Shown piece after piece: positions 9,201-17,018 of a DNA stretch of 64,000 nucleotides. The stretch lies in assembly GCF_017308975.1 (NCBI RefSeq), contig NZ_JADWPD010000006.1:62001-126000 (forward strand), read 5' to 3'. This DNA comes from Amycolatopsis sp. MtRt-6. Its GTDB lineage: Bacteria > Actinomycetota > Actinomycetes > Mycobacteriales > Pseudonocardiaceae. The translations under genes were made by a program, and so were the position numbers. Numbering within the stretch: position 1 is the stretch's first letter; every line of letters starts with the position of its first letter. The notes below the pieces were generated by a model. The model did not search any database. It was not told the origin of the DNA and saw nothing but the letters and a program-made list of their open reading frames with translations.

Positions 9201-10255
9201 TGCACGTGATGATCGCCGCCAACCGATGGGCCGACATCCGCCCGGCGATCAAGGACATGCTGGGCACCCGGTTCGAGCTGCGCCTCGGTGACCCGACCGA
9301 GTCGGACATCGACCGGCGCGTCGCGGTGAACATCCCGGCCGGGCGGCCGGGCCGCGGCCTCACCCGGGAGAAGCTGCACATGCTGGGCGGCCTGCCCCGG
9401 ATCGACGGGTCCAGCGACCCGGAGACGATCGCGGCCGGCGTGGCCGACGCGGTGGCGAAGATCAAGGGCGCCTGGCGCGGCCGCGTCGCGCCGCAGGTCC
9501 GCCTGCTGCCGGAGCTGATCACCTACGAGGACGTGCTGAAGCTCGACACCGCACGGGATTCCAAGCTGATCCCGATCGGCGTCAACGAAGAGGATCTGCA
9601 GCCGATCTACATCGACTTCAACGCCGAGCCGCACTTCTACGCCTTCGCGGACGGCGAGTCGGGCAAGACGAACCTGCTGCGGCAGATCGCCCGGGGCATC
9701 TCGGAGCGCTACACCGCGAAGGAAGCGCTCATCCTGCTGGTCGACTACCGGCGCACGATGCTCGGCTTCATCCAGGGCGACTCGCTGCTCGGGTACGCGG
9801 TTTCGTCCGCACAGCTGGAAAGCATGGTCGGCGACGTCTTCAACTCGATGACGCGCCGCCTGCCCGGCCCGGACGTCACGCAGGAGCAGCTGAAGACCCG
9901 GTCCTGGTGGAAGGGGCCGGAGCTGTTCATCCTGGTCGACGACTACGACCTGGTCGCCACGTCGACGAACAACCCGCTGCGCAAGCTCTCCGACTTCCTG
10001 CCGCAGGCCAAGGACGTCGGCCTGCACCTGGTCGTCGTGCGGCGCACCGGCGGCGCGAGCAAGGCGATGTACGACCCGATCATCGGCAAGCTCAAGGAGA
10101 TCGCGGCGCCGGGCATGGTGATGAACGGCTCGCGCGACGAAGGCGCGCTGGTCGGCAACATCAAGCCGAGTGCGATGCCGCCGGGCCGGGGCAACCTGCT
10201 GACCCGGAAGAACGGCAAGCAGCTGATCCAGGTGTCGTGGATCCAGCCGGACTAG
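6245..10255 (+). CDS. eccC: EccC, FtsK/SpoIIIE-type ATPase of type VII secretion
   Basis: The motor ATPase that recognises WXG100 substrates, 1336 residues as a single polypeptide (fused EccCa+EccCb). Two membrane segments lie near residues 38-80, among many Met residues. Three FtsK/SpoIIIE domains follow, with Walker A lysines at about 489 (GATGSGKSE), 851 (GGPQTGKST) and 1141 (DGESGKTN). All three P-loops look intact. A Walker B (NFVLVDFKGG) and an IVCDEF motif are visible in domain 1. An ATG exists at 6230, but ATG 6245 has GAGGGG 8 bases upstream and gives the usual MSTLQFKKSPR start. It is transcribed away from eccD and towards the Hsp70-like gene. Confidence 0.95.
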   Translation: MSTLQFKKSPRLAAPRPPGGEVHLEPPPEVPRVIPGNIVMKALPIVMIVASLGMMVFMFQASNRNPMMMAMGGMMVVGTLGMMAGGSGKGGGARRAEMDEDRKDYLRYLGQMRDRAREAMVDQRAALEWVHPDPQSLWSLAASRRMWERRQNDQDFLHLRVGRSSHRLATRLVPPQTGPVDELEPIATLALRRFVRAHSIVPDLPTQITLRGFAAVSMQGDRALTRGLTRAMLAQLVSFHSPDDVLIAVATAGRAKEEWEWAKWLPHVQHPTLSDGIGQLRMMAGSLAQIEDWLDEELRDRQRFSRNATPAPDQPHVVIIIDDAEVTREEQIVLEEGLVGVTLIDLSDSLGNLAARRGLRLVVEADRLGARSAGGVEWFGRPDTLSLVETESLARLISPYRVGGAAGQDVGDEEPLLSNPSLLELLGIPGDPMTFDVQQAWRPRPIRDRYRVPFGVGEYGQPVELDIKEAAAEGMGPHGLCIGATGSGKSEFLRTLVLGLLATHSSSTLNFVLVDFKGGATFLGLDKAPHVSAVITNLADEVTLVDRMKDALAGEMNRRQEALKNGGNFKNVWEYEKARENGADLDPLPALFIVCDEFSELLSAKPDFIDLFVAIGRLGRSLQMHMLLASQRLEEGKLRGLDSHLSYRIGLKTFSAAESRAAIGVPDAFELPSVPGGGYLKYDTSTLVRFKASYVSGPYRPAGLKAAGPAATVVRADKRPQLFVPDFVELPKEPEPQQIEAPVQQQPQSEEAVEPSELDVIVSRLVGQGPPAHEVWLPPLKDPNSLDTLLPNLNPTDDRGLSPVGYFGNGRLQVPLGIIDRPYEQRRDPLWADFSGAAGHGVIVGGPQTGKSTMLRTLIMSMALTHTPEEAQFYCLDLGGGTLAGLADLPHVGGVAVARREPDKARRIVAELTTLLTEREGRFGAMGIDSMTEFRNRKRRGEIRPEQDPFGDAFLIVDNWRALRDDFEELETTITRLATQGLSYGVHVMIAANRWADIRPAIKDMLGTRFELRLGDPTESDIDRRVAVNIPAGRPGRGLTREKLHMLGGLPRIDGSSDPETIAAGVADAVAKIKGAWRGRVAPQVRLLPELITYEDVLKLDTARDSKLIPIGVNEEDLQPIYIDFNAEPHFYAFADGESGKTNLLRQIARGISERYTAKEALILLVDYRRTMLGFIQGDSLLGYAVSSAQLESMVGDVFNSMTRRLPGPDVTQEQLKTRSWWKGPELFILVDDYDLVATSTNNPLRKLSDFLPQAKDVGLHLVVVRRTGGASKAMYDPIIGKLKEIAAPGMVMNGSRDEGALVGNIKPSAMPPGRGNLLTRKNGKQLIQVSWIQPD

Positions 10256-10361
10256 ACACGGCGGCCGGACGCGCTCTCGGCGAGGTGGGTAGGTTCCTCC
10301 CCGAGGGTGCGTCCCGGCGGCCGGGCGCGGGGGATCGCGACGGAATGTGCGGGAGCTGCTG

Positions 10362-12392
10362 GTGACGGTCCGGGTTGCGGTCGACTTCGGGACATCGAGC
10401 ACCTGCGTCGTCGCCTCGGTCAACGGGCGCGAACCGCAGGTCGTGGTGATCGACGGCCAGCCGCTGATGTCCTCGGCGGTGTACGCGGCGGCGGACGGCA
10501 CGCTGTTCGTCGGCCAGGAAGCCGAGCGGCAGGCGGCCGTCGACCCGTCGCGGTACGAGCCGCACCCGAAGCGCCGGATCGACGAGGGCGAGCTGCTGCT
10601 CGGCGAGAACGTCCTGCGGGTCACCGACGTCGTGCACGCCGTGCTGGGGCGCGCGGTGTCCGAAGCGCGTCGCTTGGCCGGCGACGCCGAGGTCGACCTG
10701 CTCGTGCTGACCCACCCGGCCGACTGGGGCGCGATCCGCACCCGGCTGCTGCGGCAGGCCGCGGGCGGGCTGGCGCGCGAGGTCGCGCTGGTGCCGGAGC
10801 CGGTCGCGGCGGCGGTGTACCACGCGGCGACGTTCGCGCCGCAGGAAGTGGCGAACGACCGCACCGTCGAGTTCAGCGGCCGCCCCGGCGACGCCCTCGC
10901 GGTGCTCGACCTCGGCGGCGGCACGGTCGACGTCAGCGTGGTGCGGCGGCTGCCGCCGGACACCACGCGGGGCCGGGCCGGCCGTCCGCAGCGCGGCGGC
11001 TTCCAGGTACTCGCCACCCGGGGCGACCCCGGGTTCGGCGGCGCGGACATCGACCAGGCGCTGCTGGAGCACGTGGGGTCGCTGGTCTCCGCGGCCGATC
11101 CGGGCGCCTGGCGCGAGCTCGTCGAAGGACGCGAGCTGGCCGACCGGCGCCGTCGCCGCGTGCTGCGCCAGGACGTGCGGGGCGCGAAGGAGACGTTGTC
11201 GCGGCACGCCTACACCGACGTGCCGATGCCGCCGCCGTTCGCCGACGCGCACGTCACGCGCGAGGATCTCGAACGGCTGATCGCGGCGCCGCTGGGCCGG
11301 GCCGTCGAGCTCACGGTCGCTGCGATCGGCGACGCCGGCCTGCGGCCGCAGCAGCTCACGGCGATCTTCCTGGTCGGCGGCTCGAGCCGGATCCCGATGA
11401 TCTCGCGGCTGGTGCACGAACGCACCGGTGTCGTGCCGACGAGCCTCGACCAGCCCGAGACGGTCGTCGCGCGCGGCGCGCTGCGGGCGGTGCTGGTGGA
11501 CCCGGACCGCACCGGCGCGCTGCCCGGGGAAGCGATGGCCCGGCTGGGTGCCGTGCCCGGCGGCGCCCTCAACCCCGCGGCGCAGCGCACGGAGGTCGTC
11601 CGCCCCGGCGACGTCGCCCCGCGCCCGGGTGACGCGGGCCAGCGTCCGGTGCCGCCCCGCGCGCCGGTCCCGCCCCCGCCCGGGCCCGCCGGGTTCCCGA
11701 ACCGCGCGGCCCCGCCGTCGCCGCCCCACGGCCAGCCGGTGGCCCAGCCGTGGAACCCGCCCGCCGGACCGCCCGGCCGCCAGAACCCGCCGAACCCGCC
11801 GGGCCCGGCCACCGGTGCCCGGCCCGCGCCCGAGCCGGCCGCGAAGGGCCGCCGGAAGCTCGCGGGTGTCGTCGCGGTCGCGGTGGTCGTCGTGGCCGCG
11901 CTCGTCGTCGGCGGGTTCTTCGTGTTCAAGGGCTCCGGGACCGAGAGCGGCCGGACGCTCTCGCAGTACGACTTCAAGTTCGTCGCGCCGGAGGACTGGG
12001 TCCAGACCGACGACCGGGTCGCCGAGAAGCAGGTCGTGATCCACCCGCAGGAGTCCCGCGACGGCAACGATCTCGTGGTCGTGCAGGAGTACGTCATGGA
12101 CTACGACGCGACGGCGGACCCGCAGAAGCTCGTCGACGAGCTCAGGCGCCTCGCCGCGGACAAGCCGGAGCGCTGGAGCGCGTTCAACCCGAGCCTGTCC
12201 TACGCCGGCAAGACGGTGATCGGGTACCACGAGAGCAAGCCGGACCGGCCCGACCTCCAGGTCGACTGGTACGTCGTGGCGAAGGGCCGGGTCCGCGTCC
12301 ACGTCGGCTGCCAGTACGCCACGGCCCCGTTGCGGGACCGGGTCGCGACGGCCTGCGCGCAGGCCGTGCGCACGGTCGAAATCCTCAACTGA
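10362..12392 (+). CDS. T7SS-associated protein, Hsp70-like ATPase domain plus TM and Rv3446c-type C-terminal domain
   Basis: A protein of 676 residues. The N-terminal 380 residues form an actin/Hsp70-like nucleotide-binding domain: phosphate loop 1 VDFGTSSTC, phosphate loop 2 VLDLGGGTVDVSVV and adenosine motif FLVGGSSRIPMI. There is no Hsp70 substrate domain. A Pro-rich linker (about 400-510) is followed by a single membrane helix (VVAVAVVVVAALVVGG). The rest is a roughly 150-residue extracytoplasmic domain matching the T7SS-associated family represented by Rv3446c. GTG 10362 is chosen because GGGAG lies 6 bases upstream. GTG 10347 is a weaker alternative. Position after eccC matches M. tuberculosis. 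The likely role is an accessory or regulatory subunit of ESX-4. Confidence 0.85.
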   Translation: MTVRVAVDFGTSSTCVVASVNGREPQVVVIDGQPLMSSAVYAAADGTLFVGQEAERQAAVDPSRYEPHPKRRIDEGELLLGENVLRVTDVVHAVLGRAVSEARRLAGDAEVDLLVLTHPADWGAIRTRLLRQAAGGLAREVALVPEPVAAAVYHAATFAPQEVANDRTVEFSGRPGDALAVLDLGGGTVDVSVVRRLPPDTTRGRAGRPQRGGFQVLATRGDPGFGGADIDQALLEHVGSLVSAADPGAWRELVEGRELADRRRRRVLRQDVRGAKETLSRHAYTDVPMPPPFADAHVTREDLERLIAAPLGRAVELTVAAIGDAGLRPQQLTAIFLVGGSSRIPMISRLVHERTGVVPTSLDQPETVVARGALRAVLVDPDRTGALPGEAMARLGAVPGGALNPAAQRTEVVRPGDVAPRPGDAGQRPVPPRAPVPPPPGPAGFPNRAAPPSPPHGQPVAQPWNPPAGPPGRQNPPNPPGPATGARPAPEPAAKGRRKLAGVVAVAVVVVAALVVGGFFVFKGSGTESGRTLSQYDFKFVAPEDWVQTDDRVAEKQVVIHPQESRDGNDLVVVQEYVMDYDATADPQKLVDELRRLAADKPERWSAFNPSLSYAGKTVIGYHESKPDRPDLQVDWYVVAKGRVRVHVGCQYATAPLRDRVATACAQAVRTVEILN

Positions 12393-12406
12393 GAGGAGGG
12401 CACGCG

Positions 12407-12754
12407 GTGCCGTCCGAAGAATTCGAGAGCGCTGCGGCGTCCTTCAAGCGGATCGGCCAGGACGCGGTGACGCATTCCCGGCGCGTCGCCGGGAACGCGC
12501 TCGCGCGCAGCCGGCGACGGCACAGCGAGAACGCCGAACTGCTGAAGCAGAGCGGGCGCGGCACGAAGTCCGGCGACCCGACGCCGGGAACGCTGCGCGC
12601 GGCCGCCGAACGGTTCCGCCGCGCCCGGGGGCTGGCGGTTCCCGCGGTTCCCGATCCGGTTCCTTCGCGTTCGCAACCCGCCCCGCGAACCCCTCGATCG
12701 GGTGATGAGGACGAGGACTTTTCCCAGATGCGAATCATGCAGCGCGATCAGTGA
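12407..12754 (+). CDS. Small hypothetical protein in the ESX-4 operon with acidic DEDEDFS tail
   Basis: A 115-residue protein of unknown function. The GTG start is well supported by AGGAGG 7 bases upstream and lies 14 bases after the preceding stop, so the gene is in the same operon. The first 70 residues are basic (HSRRVAGNALARSRRRH). The middle is Pro/Ser/Arg-rich. It ends in the acidic string DEDEDFSQMRIMQRDQ. There is no signal peptide, membrane segment or WxG motif. The acidic tail resembles the end of the 24,045-24,509 product (DDEDDFSSTSWLV), which is also next to T7SS substrates. A cytosolic helper of substrate export is possible but is only inference. Confidence 0.65.
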   Translation: MPSEEFESAAASFKRIGQDAVTHSRRVAGNALARSRRRHSENAELLKQSGRGTKSGDPTPGTLRAAAERFRRARGLAVPAVPDPVPSRSQPAPRTPRSGDEDEDFSQMRIMQRDQ

Positions 12755-13010
12755 AACCCGCGCGGCGATCGCTGTGCGCGTGCTAACCCCCCTGGTGGGG
12801 AACACTTTTTCGGGTGATGCGCCACCGGTTCGTGGTGTTCCCCGGATACCCGCGGCGACCGGTTCCCAGGATGAGCGTTCACGCAAGCAACTACTTCCGG
12901 GCAAACCACGACACGGGGGAACCGGACGTGGCAGTGTCTGCGTCGTAGGGCCGTACGAACCAAGAAGCACGGTTGCGGCCGACCAACACTCTTTAGAAGG
13001 GGGTTCCAGC

Positions 13011-13328
13011 ATGGCTGGATTCCAGGGAACAGTCGCCCAGTTCACTGATGCCGAGGGCCGCGTCACCGAGGTCCGCGCTCAGATGGACCAGAACCTCTCG
13101 ACGCTCCGCGACCGCATCGAGGCCACCCGCGCCGGCTGGCAGGGTGAGGCGCAGAAGGCGTTCGACCACGTGATGATGCGCTTCGACGAGGACGCCCGCG
13201 GCATGAACCAGGCGCTGCAGCGTATCGGCGAGCTGCTCCGCGAGGCCGGCTCCAAGTACGAGCGCTCCGAGCAGCAGCAGCAGGAGATCCTCGGCGCCGT
13301 GAACCGCGGCTTCGACGCCCTCGGCTGA
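13011..13328 (+). CDS. esxU: WXG100 family protein (EsxU position)
   Basis: A 105-residue WXG100 protein with the helix-turn-helix hairpin fold. The WxG turn is WQG at Trp43, and the export-type signal YxxxE (YERSE) lies in the second helix near residue 84. The length is typical. The ATG has an AAGGGGG ribosome binding site about 8 bases upstream. It lies 60 bases before a second WXG100 gene, so the pair probably forms a heterodimer secreted by EccC. The order after the Rv3446c-like gene matches esxU, but the sequence itself is quite different from mycobacterial EsxU, so the symbol rests on position. Confidence 0.85.
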   Translation: MAGFQGTVAQFTDAEGRVTEVRAQMDQNLSTLRDRIEATRAGWQGEAQKAFDHVMMRFDEDARGMNQALQRIGELLREAGSKYERSEQQQQEILGAVNRGFDALG

Positions 13329-13388
13329 TCTCGTTCCTGAACTTTCCTGTCATTCACCTGAACTTTCTCAGCACAAAAGGAGCACATC

Positions 13389-13682
13389 ATGCCTGATGGC
13401 GCCGGCATTGTCGTCAATTACGCCACCATCCGCGCGGCCGCGGACGACTGCACGCAGACCGGGGGCGAGCTGCAGGCGGCCTTCGACCGCCTCAAGGACG
13501 ACCTGCGTCCGCTGACCACCACCTGGACCGGTTCCGCGAAGGAGCAGTACGACCAGGCCCAGCGCACCTGGGACCAGAAGTTCGAGGACCTGAAGCAGGT
13601 TCTGGCGCAGATCGCCGCCGCCCTGCCGCAGATCGCCGACGGTTACCAGCAGACGGACAACGCCGTCGAAGGCCTGTTCTGA
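13389..13682 (+). CDS. esxT: WXG100 family protein (EsxT-like)
   Basis: A 97-residue WXG100 protein. The WxG turn is WTG at Trp46 (TTTWTGSA), and the tail carries YxxxD (YQQTD). The opening NYATIRAA and the LRPLTTTW stretch resemble EsxT, in keeping with its position as second of the pair before rplM. AAAGGAG lies about 7 bases upstream of the ATG. It is the last gene of the ESX-4 transcript, and a strong hairpin terminator follows within 60 bases. The product should be the secretion partner of the preceding WXG100 protein. Confidence 0.88.
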   Translation: MPDGAGIVVNYATIRAAADDCTQTGGELQAAFDRLKDDLRPLTTTWTGSAKEQYDQAQRTWDQKFEDLKQVLAQIAAALPQIADGYQQTDNAVEGLF

Positions 13683-13702
13683 GCCGGTAGCCCCGGAAAC
13701 CA

Positions 13703-13742
13703 CGGCGGGCCCGCACTCCGGTGCGGGGCCCGCCGTTTTCTT
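13703..13742 (+). terminator. Rho-independent terminator after the ESX-4 operon
   Basis: A GC-rich stem (CGGCGGGCC-CGCAC against GTGCGGGGCCCGCCG, one bulged base) closes a TCCG loop and is followed directly by TTTTCTTT. It lies 20 bases after the second WXG100 stop, pointing at the convergent DUF4333 gene. Confidence 0.85.
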
Positions 13743-13776
13743 TGGGCAGCAGAGCCTGTTTCCGGGCAAGGGAAAC

Positions 13777-14589
13777 TCAGTGTGGCGCGCCGACCTCGTA
13801 CTCGGGCCGGTCGTTGAGCACCCGCACGGTCACCTTCTTCTGCTGCCCGCCGATGGTCACCGTGCAGTCGAACGTCGTGCCGTTCCGCGCGGCTTCGTTC
13901 GCCGGGCACTGCGCGTTCTTCACGTCGGGCTCGCCGTAGTTCTCGTTGAGGACCTTGACCACACCGTCCTGAAGGGACTGTTGCTCCAGCACGTCCCCGC
14001 GGAACGCGCCCAGCAGCCACGCCGCACCGCCGCCGAGAGCGAGCACCAGGACCGCCGCGCCGGCGATCAGCGCCGGCTTCTTCGACTTCGGCGTCTTCGC
14101 GGGCTCGGCCGGGAACGCGCCGAGACCGCCGTACTGCGACGGCTGGAACCCGCCGCCGCCGTACTGCGGCTGCGGCGGCTGCTGCTGCCCATGGCCGGGC
14201 GTCGGCGGCTGCTGCTGCGGCGTCGGCTGGGAGGGCGGCTGCCACGGCCCGCTCTGCTGCCCCGGCTGCCACGGCCCGGAGAACGACCCCGACGGCTGCC
14301 CCGGGTTCCACTGGCCGGTGTAGGAGCCGGTCGCCCCCGGGTCGGCGGGCTGCTGCTGCCACTGCCCGGCGTGCGGCCCGGTCGCCTGCTGCTCGGGCTG
14401 CCACGCGCCGGGCTGGGCTGTGCCGGGCTGGGGTGTGCCGGGCTGCCACGCATCGGGCTGCGGCGTGCCGGACTGGGGTGTGCCGGCCTGCCACGCGCCG
14501 GGCTGGGCTGTGCCGGGCTGCGGTGCGGCGCCGGCGGCGGGCGGCTGCCACCACTGCGGCTGCTGCTGCGGGTCGGGCGGCTGCGTCAT
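13777..14589 (-). CDS. Membrane-anchored DUF4333 protein with Pro/Gln/Trp-rich N-terminus
   Basis: A 270-residue protein. Residues 1-160 are cytosolic and of very low complexity, with repeats such as GTPQPGTAQPGAWQP and QPGQQSGPWQP. A Lys-rich stop (KTPKSKKPAL) precedes one membrane helix (about 174-194). The last 75 residues form a DUF4333 domain with the paired cysteines of CPAN...FDCTVTIGG and the ending YEVGAP. DUF4333 proteins are common in actinobacterial envelopes, and their function is unknown. The gene is convergent with the ESX-4 operon and precedes a lipoprotein gene on the same strand in reading order. The repeats generate long antisense shadow frames, which I ignored. Confidence 0.82.
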   Translation of the reverse strand: MTQPPDPQQQPQWWQPPAAGAAPQPGTAQPGAWQAGTPQSGTPQPDAWQPGTPQPGTAQPGAWQPEQQATGPHAGQWQQQPADPGATGSYTGQWNPGQPSGSFSGPWQPGQQSGPWQPPSQPTPQQQPPTPGHGQQQPPQPQYGGGGFQPSQYGGLGAFPAEPAKTPKSKKPALIAGAAVLVLALGGGAAWLLGAFRGDVLEQQSLQDGVVKVLNENYGEPDVKNAQCPANEAARNGTTFDCTVTIGGQQKKVTVRVLNDRPEYEVGAPH

Positions 14590-14618
14590 CGGAGATCACC
14601 TCGGGTCGTGGTCACGCC

Positions 14619-15515
14619 TCAGCTGCCCTGCGCTTCGCCGAGCCGGCGGTAGAAGTCGTCCATCGCCGCCCGGTCGGGCAGCACCGTGATCTGGCTCGCG
14701 TCCGGCAGCTTCGGCATGTCCTGCCGGCTGGCCTTGCCGGTGAACCGGAAGTCGTACTTGAGCTCGAGCTGGTGGCCGTCGCCGGCGAACTTGGCCTCCA
14801 TCACGAAGGAGCCGAGGCTGCCGTCCGGGTTCAGCGTGATCGTGGCCGGGACCGCGGCCTTCTTCAGCTCCGGCCCGATCTGGCTCGTCAGGCTCGCCGG
14901 CAGGATCTCGACCCGCTTTTCGACGAAGACCCCGAACGGCACGTTCACCGTCAGCGCGGTCTTGCCGTCGCCGAGGCTCTTCGCCCCGCGGACGGCCCGC
15001 TTGTCGGCCTTGTAGGCGGCCACGGTCGAGTCGGCCATCCGGCACGGTGTCAGCACGCCGCCCCAGGCGCACGGCACGACCAGGCCGCCCTCCGGCTTCG
15101 GCATCGACACCCACGCCGTCGGCGAGACGCCCTTCTGCACGTACACCGGGCCGAGGTAGGTGTACTCGACCGTGCCGTCCGCGGGCGTGTACGTGTCGAT
15201 GATCTCGTCCGGGTTCTTCTGCGACCGGTGCCGCACCGCCCGGCTCTCCGGGCTGCCGGTGCGCGCCGACGTCACCGTGCTGTGGATCCACTTGTCGTCG
15301 AACTTGAAGTAGGCGTCCAGCGAGTTGGTGACGTCGCGCGAGTCGGTGATGGCGTCGGAGAGCTTGCCGATCACCTGCTCGAACTTGGCGCCGACGTAGT
15401 CCGCCGCGTCGTCGCCCTTCGGGAGCGCGGTGCCCGCCTTCGCCTGGCCGCACGCGCTGACCACCAGGGCCAGCAGGGCGCCCATGACGAAGATCGCCGT
15501 CGGTCGTTTCCTCAT
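14619..15515 (-). CDS. Putative secreted lipoprotein
   Basis: A 298-residue protein with a lipoprotein signal: Arg/Lys start, hydrophobic core and lipobox VVSAC with the acyl-acceptor Cys22. The mature part shows alternating beta-type sequence resembling LolA/LppX-like actinobacterial lipoproteins (a DNSLDAYFKFDDKW-like strand pattern, then a late FVMEAKFAGDGHQLELKYDF stretch), but I cannot fix a family. ATG 15515 is chosen over longer in-frame starts because AGGGGA lies 5 bases upstream and the signal peptide begins there. It is transcribed away from rplM, with 260 bases between the two starts. The DUF4333 gene follows by 29 bases, so they may form an envelope operon. Confidence 0.75.
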   Translation of the reverse strand: MRKRPTAIFVMGALLALVVSACGQAKAGTALPKGDDAADYVGAKFEQVIGKLSDAITDSRDVTNSLDAYFKFDDKWIHSTVTSARTGSPESRAVRHRSQKNPDEIIDTYTPADGTVEYTYLGPVYVQKGVSPTAWVSMPKPEGGLVVPCAWGGVLTPCRMADSTVAAYKADKRAVRGAKSLGDGKTALTVNVPFGVFVEKRVEILPASLTSQIGPELKKAAVPATITLNPDGSLGSFVMEAKFAGDGHQLELKYDFRFTGKASRQDMPKLPDASQITVLPDRAAMDDFYRRLGEAQGS

Positions 15516-15775
15516 GCCGTCCCCTGCTCGCGTGTGTCGCCCGGATGGCCCCATCCTCGCGTGTCGCGGCGGCGAGTGCAGGCGCTTCGGCGGGAAAAAT
15601 CCGGTAGAGTGCCGCTGCGCCCGGGCCGCTCGGAGCCTAGTATGGGCGCTTCCACCACCCCCGATGCGCGGGTGCGGTGACCGTGGGGGTATCTTCATAT
15701 GTCGTTGTGCGCTGCGGCGCGTAAGCGCTAGGCCCGCACAGAACCCACACGCAATGTTGACGACGAGGTAGACCC

Positions 15776-16228
15776 TTGCCCACGTACAGCCCCAAGCCCG
15801 GCGACGTCACTCGTGCCTGGCACGTGATCGACGCCGAGGATGTCGTGCTCGGACGGCTGGCGACCGAGGTCGCCACGCTGCTGCGCGGCAAGCACAAGCC
15901 GACCTACGCCCCGCACGTGGACACCGGTGACTTCGTCATCATCGTCAACGCCGAGAAGGTCGCGCTCACCGGTAACAAGCGGGAGCAGAAGTTCGCGTAC
16001 CGGCACAGCGGTTACCCGGGCGGTCTGCGGAAGCGCTCGTTCGGCGAGCTGCTGGACACCAAGCCCGAGCACCTTGTCGAGAAGGTCGTCAAGGGCATGC
16101 TGCCGAAGAACAAGCTCGGCCGCGCCCAGGCGAAGAAGCTGAAGGTGTACGCCGGCCCGCAGCACCCGCACGCCGCGCAGCAGCCGCAGGCGCGCGAGAT
16201 CACCAAGATCGCGCAGGTCGCGCAGTGA
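15776..16228 (+). CDS. rplM: 50S ribosomal protein L13
   Basis: Large-subunit ribosomal protein of 150 residues. It matches actinobacterial L13 end to end: [56 protein letters not shown] and [17 protein letters not shown]. The start is TTG, supported by GAGGT 6-7 bases upstream and by the conserved MPTY opening. Its stop overlaps the GTG of rpsI (GTGA), the usual coupled rplM-rpsI operon. The 260 bases upstream hold the promoter region shared with the divergent lipoprotein. I could not single out a convincing promoter there. Confidence 0.97.
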   Translation: MPTYSPKPGDVTRAWHVIDAEDVVLGRLATEVATLLRGKHKPTYAPHVDTGDFVIIVNAEKVALTGNKREQKFAYRHSGYPGGLRKRSFGELLDTKPEHLVEKVVKGMLPKNKLGRAQAKKLKVYAGPQHPHAAQQPQAREITKIAQVAQ

Positions 16229-16743
16229 GTGAGGAACAGTCTGTGACCAGCACCGAGACCGAGGCCCCCGAGGTCGTCGAGACCACCGAGGCGACCGAGA
16301 CCGGCGCCGTCGCGACCAGCGAGACCCCCGCCGCGCCGCGTCCGTCGCGTGCCGCCGGCGGCAACGCGCAGACCGTCGGCCGCCGCAAGGAAGCCGTCGT
16401 CCGCGTGCGGGTCGTCCCGGGCACCGGCGAGTTCAAGCTCAACGGCCGCACCCTCGAGGAGTACTTCCCGAACAAGGTGCACCAGCAGCTCATCCGCGAG
16501 CCGCTGGTCACGGTCGAGAAGCCGGACTCCTTCGACATCTTCGCCAACCTCAAGGGCGGCGGCGTCTCGGGTCAGGCCGGCGCGCTGCGCCTGGCGATCG
16601 CCCGCGCGCTCGTCGAGGTCGACGCCGACGACCGCCCGGCCCTCAAGAAGGCCGGCTTCCTGACCCGTGACGCGCGCGCCACGGAGCGGAAGAAGTACGG
16701 CCTCAAGAAGGCCCGCAAGGCCCCGCAGTACAGCAAGCGCTGA
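16225..16743 (+). CDS. rpsI: 30S ribosomal protein S9
   Basis: Small-subunit protein of 172 residues. A variable Glu/Thr/Ala-rich N-terminal extension of about 45 residues precedes the conserved core ([49 protein letters not shown]). The universally conserved C-terminus KAPQYSKR contacts tRNA in the ribosome. The start overlaps the rplM stop. GTG 16243 with AGGA 7 bases upstream is a realistic alternative that would remove six residues. A long perfect hairpin lies 20 bases after the stop. Confidence 0.97.
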   Translation: MSEEQSVTSTETEAPEVVETTEATETGAVATSETPAAPRPSRAAGGNAQTVGRRKEAVVRVRVVPGTGEFKLNGRTLEEYFPNKVHQQLIREPLVTVEKPDSFDIFANLKGGGVSGQAGALRLAIARALVEVDADDRPALKKAGFLTRDARATERKKYGLKKARKAPQYSKR

Positions 16744-16764
16744 TCGCGCCGTTGGCGCAACCCA

Positions 16765-16801
16765 CCGGAGCGCCCATCCGTCCATCGGATGGGCGCTCCG
16801 G
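16765..16801 (+). terminator. Hairpin terminator after rpsI
   Basis: A perfect 16-bp stem (CCGGAGCGCCCATCCG and its complement) encloses a TCCAT loop. It starts 21 bases after the S9 stop. The run after it (CGGTTTAAT) is only weakly U-rich, so it may also act as an intergenic palindrome. Another GGGCGCTCCGGCG copy without its partner arm lies near 16,897. Confidence 0.8.
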
Positions 16802-17018
16802 CGGTTTAATGGGGGTACCTGGGGTTACGGGGGGGCGGCAACACACACAACGGGGGGTAGCCCACCCCCCGGGCGCGCACAACGGCCCAGGGGTTGGGCG
16901 CTCCGGCGTTTTCAGGGGGATCCGTGTCGTTCCGGGGGTCCGGAACGACAATCCAGGGGGGATCGCGGTCCGTCAGGATCGCTAGGTTGTCGTGGTGTTC
17001 CCACAAGGAGGTCGATCG

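Noticed and set aside
6050..11050. 1666-codon minus-strand open frame
   Set aside because: It is the antisense shadow of eccC and the Hsp70-like gene; composition is Arg/Ala-rich with no domains, while the plus-strand products have clear ATPase motifs.
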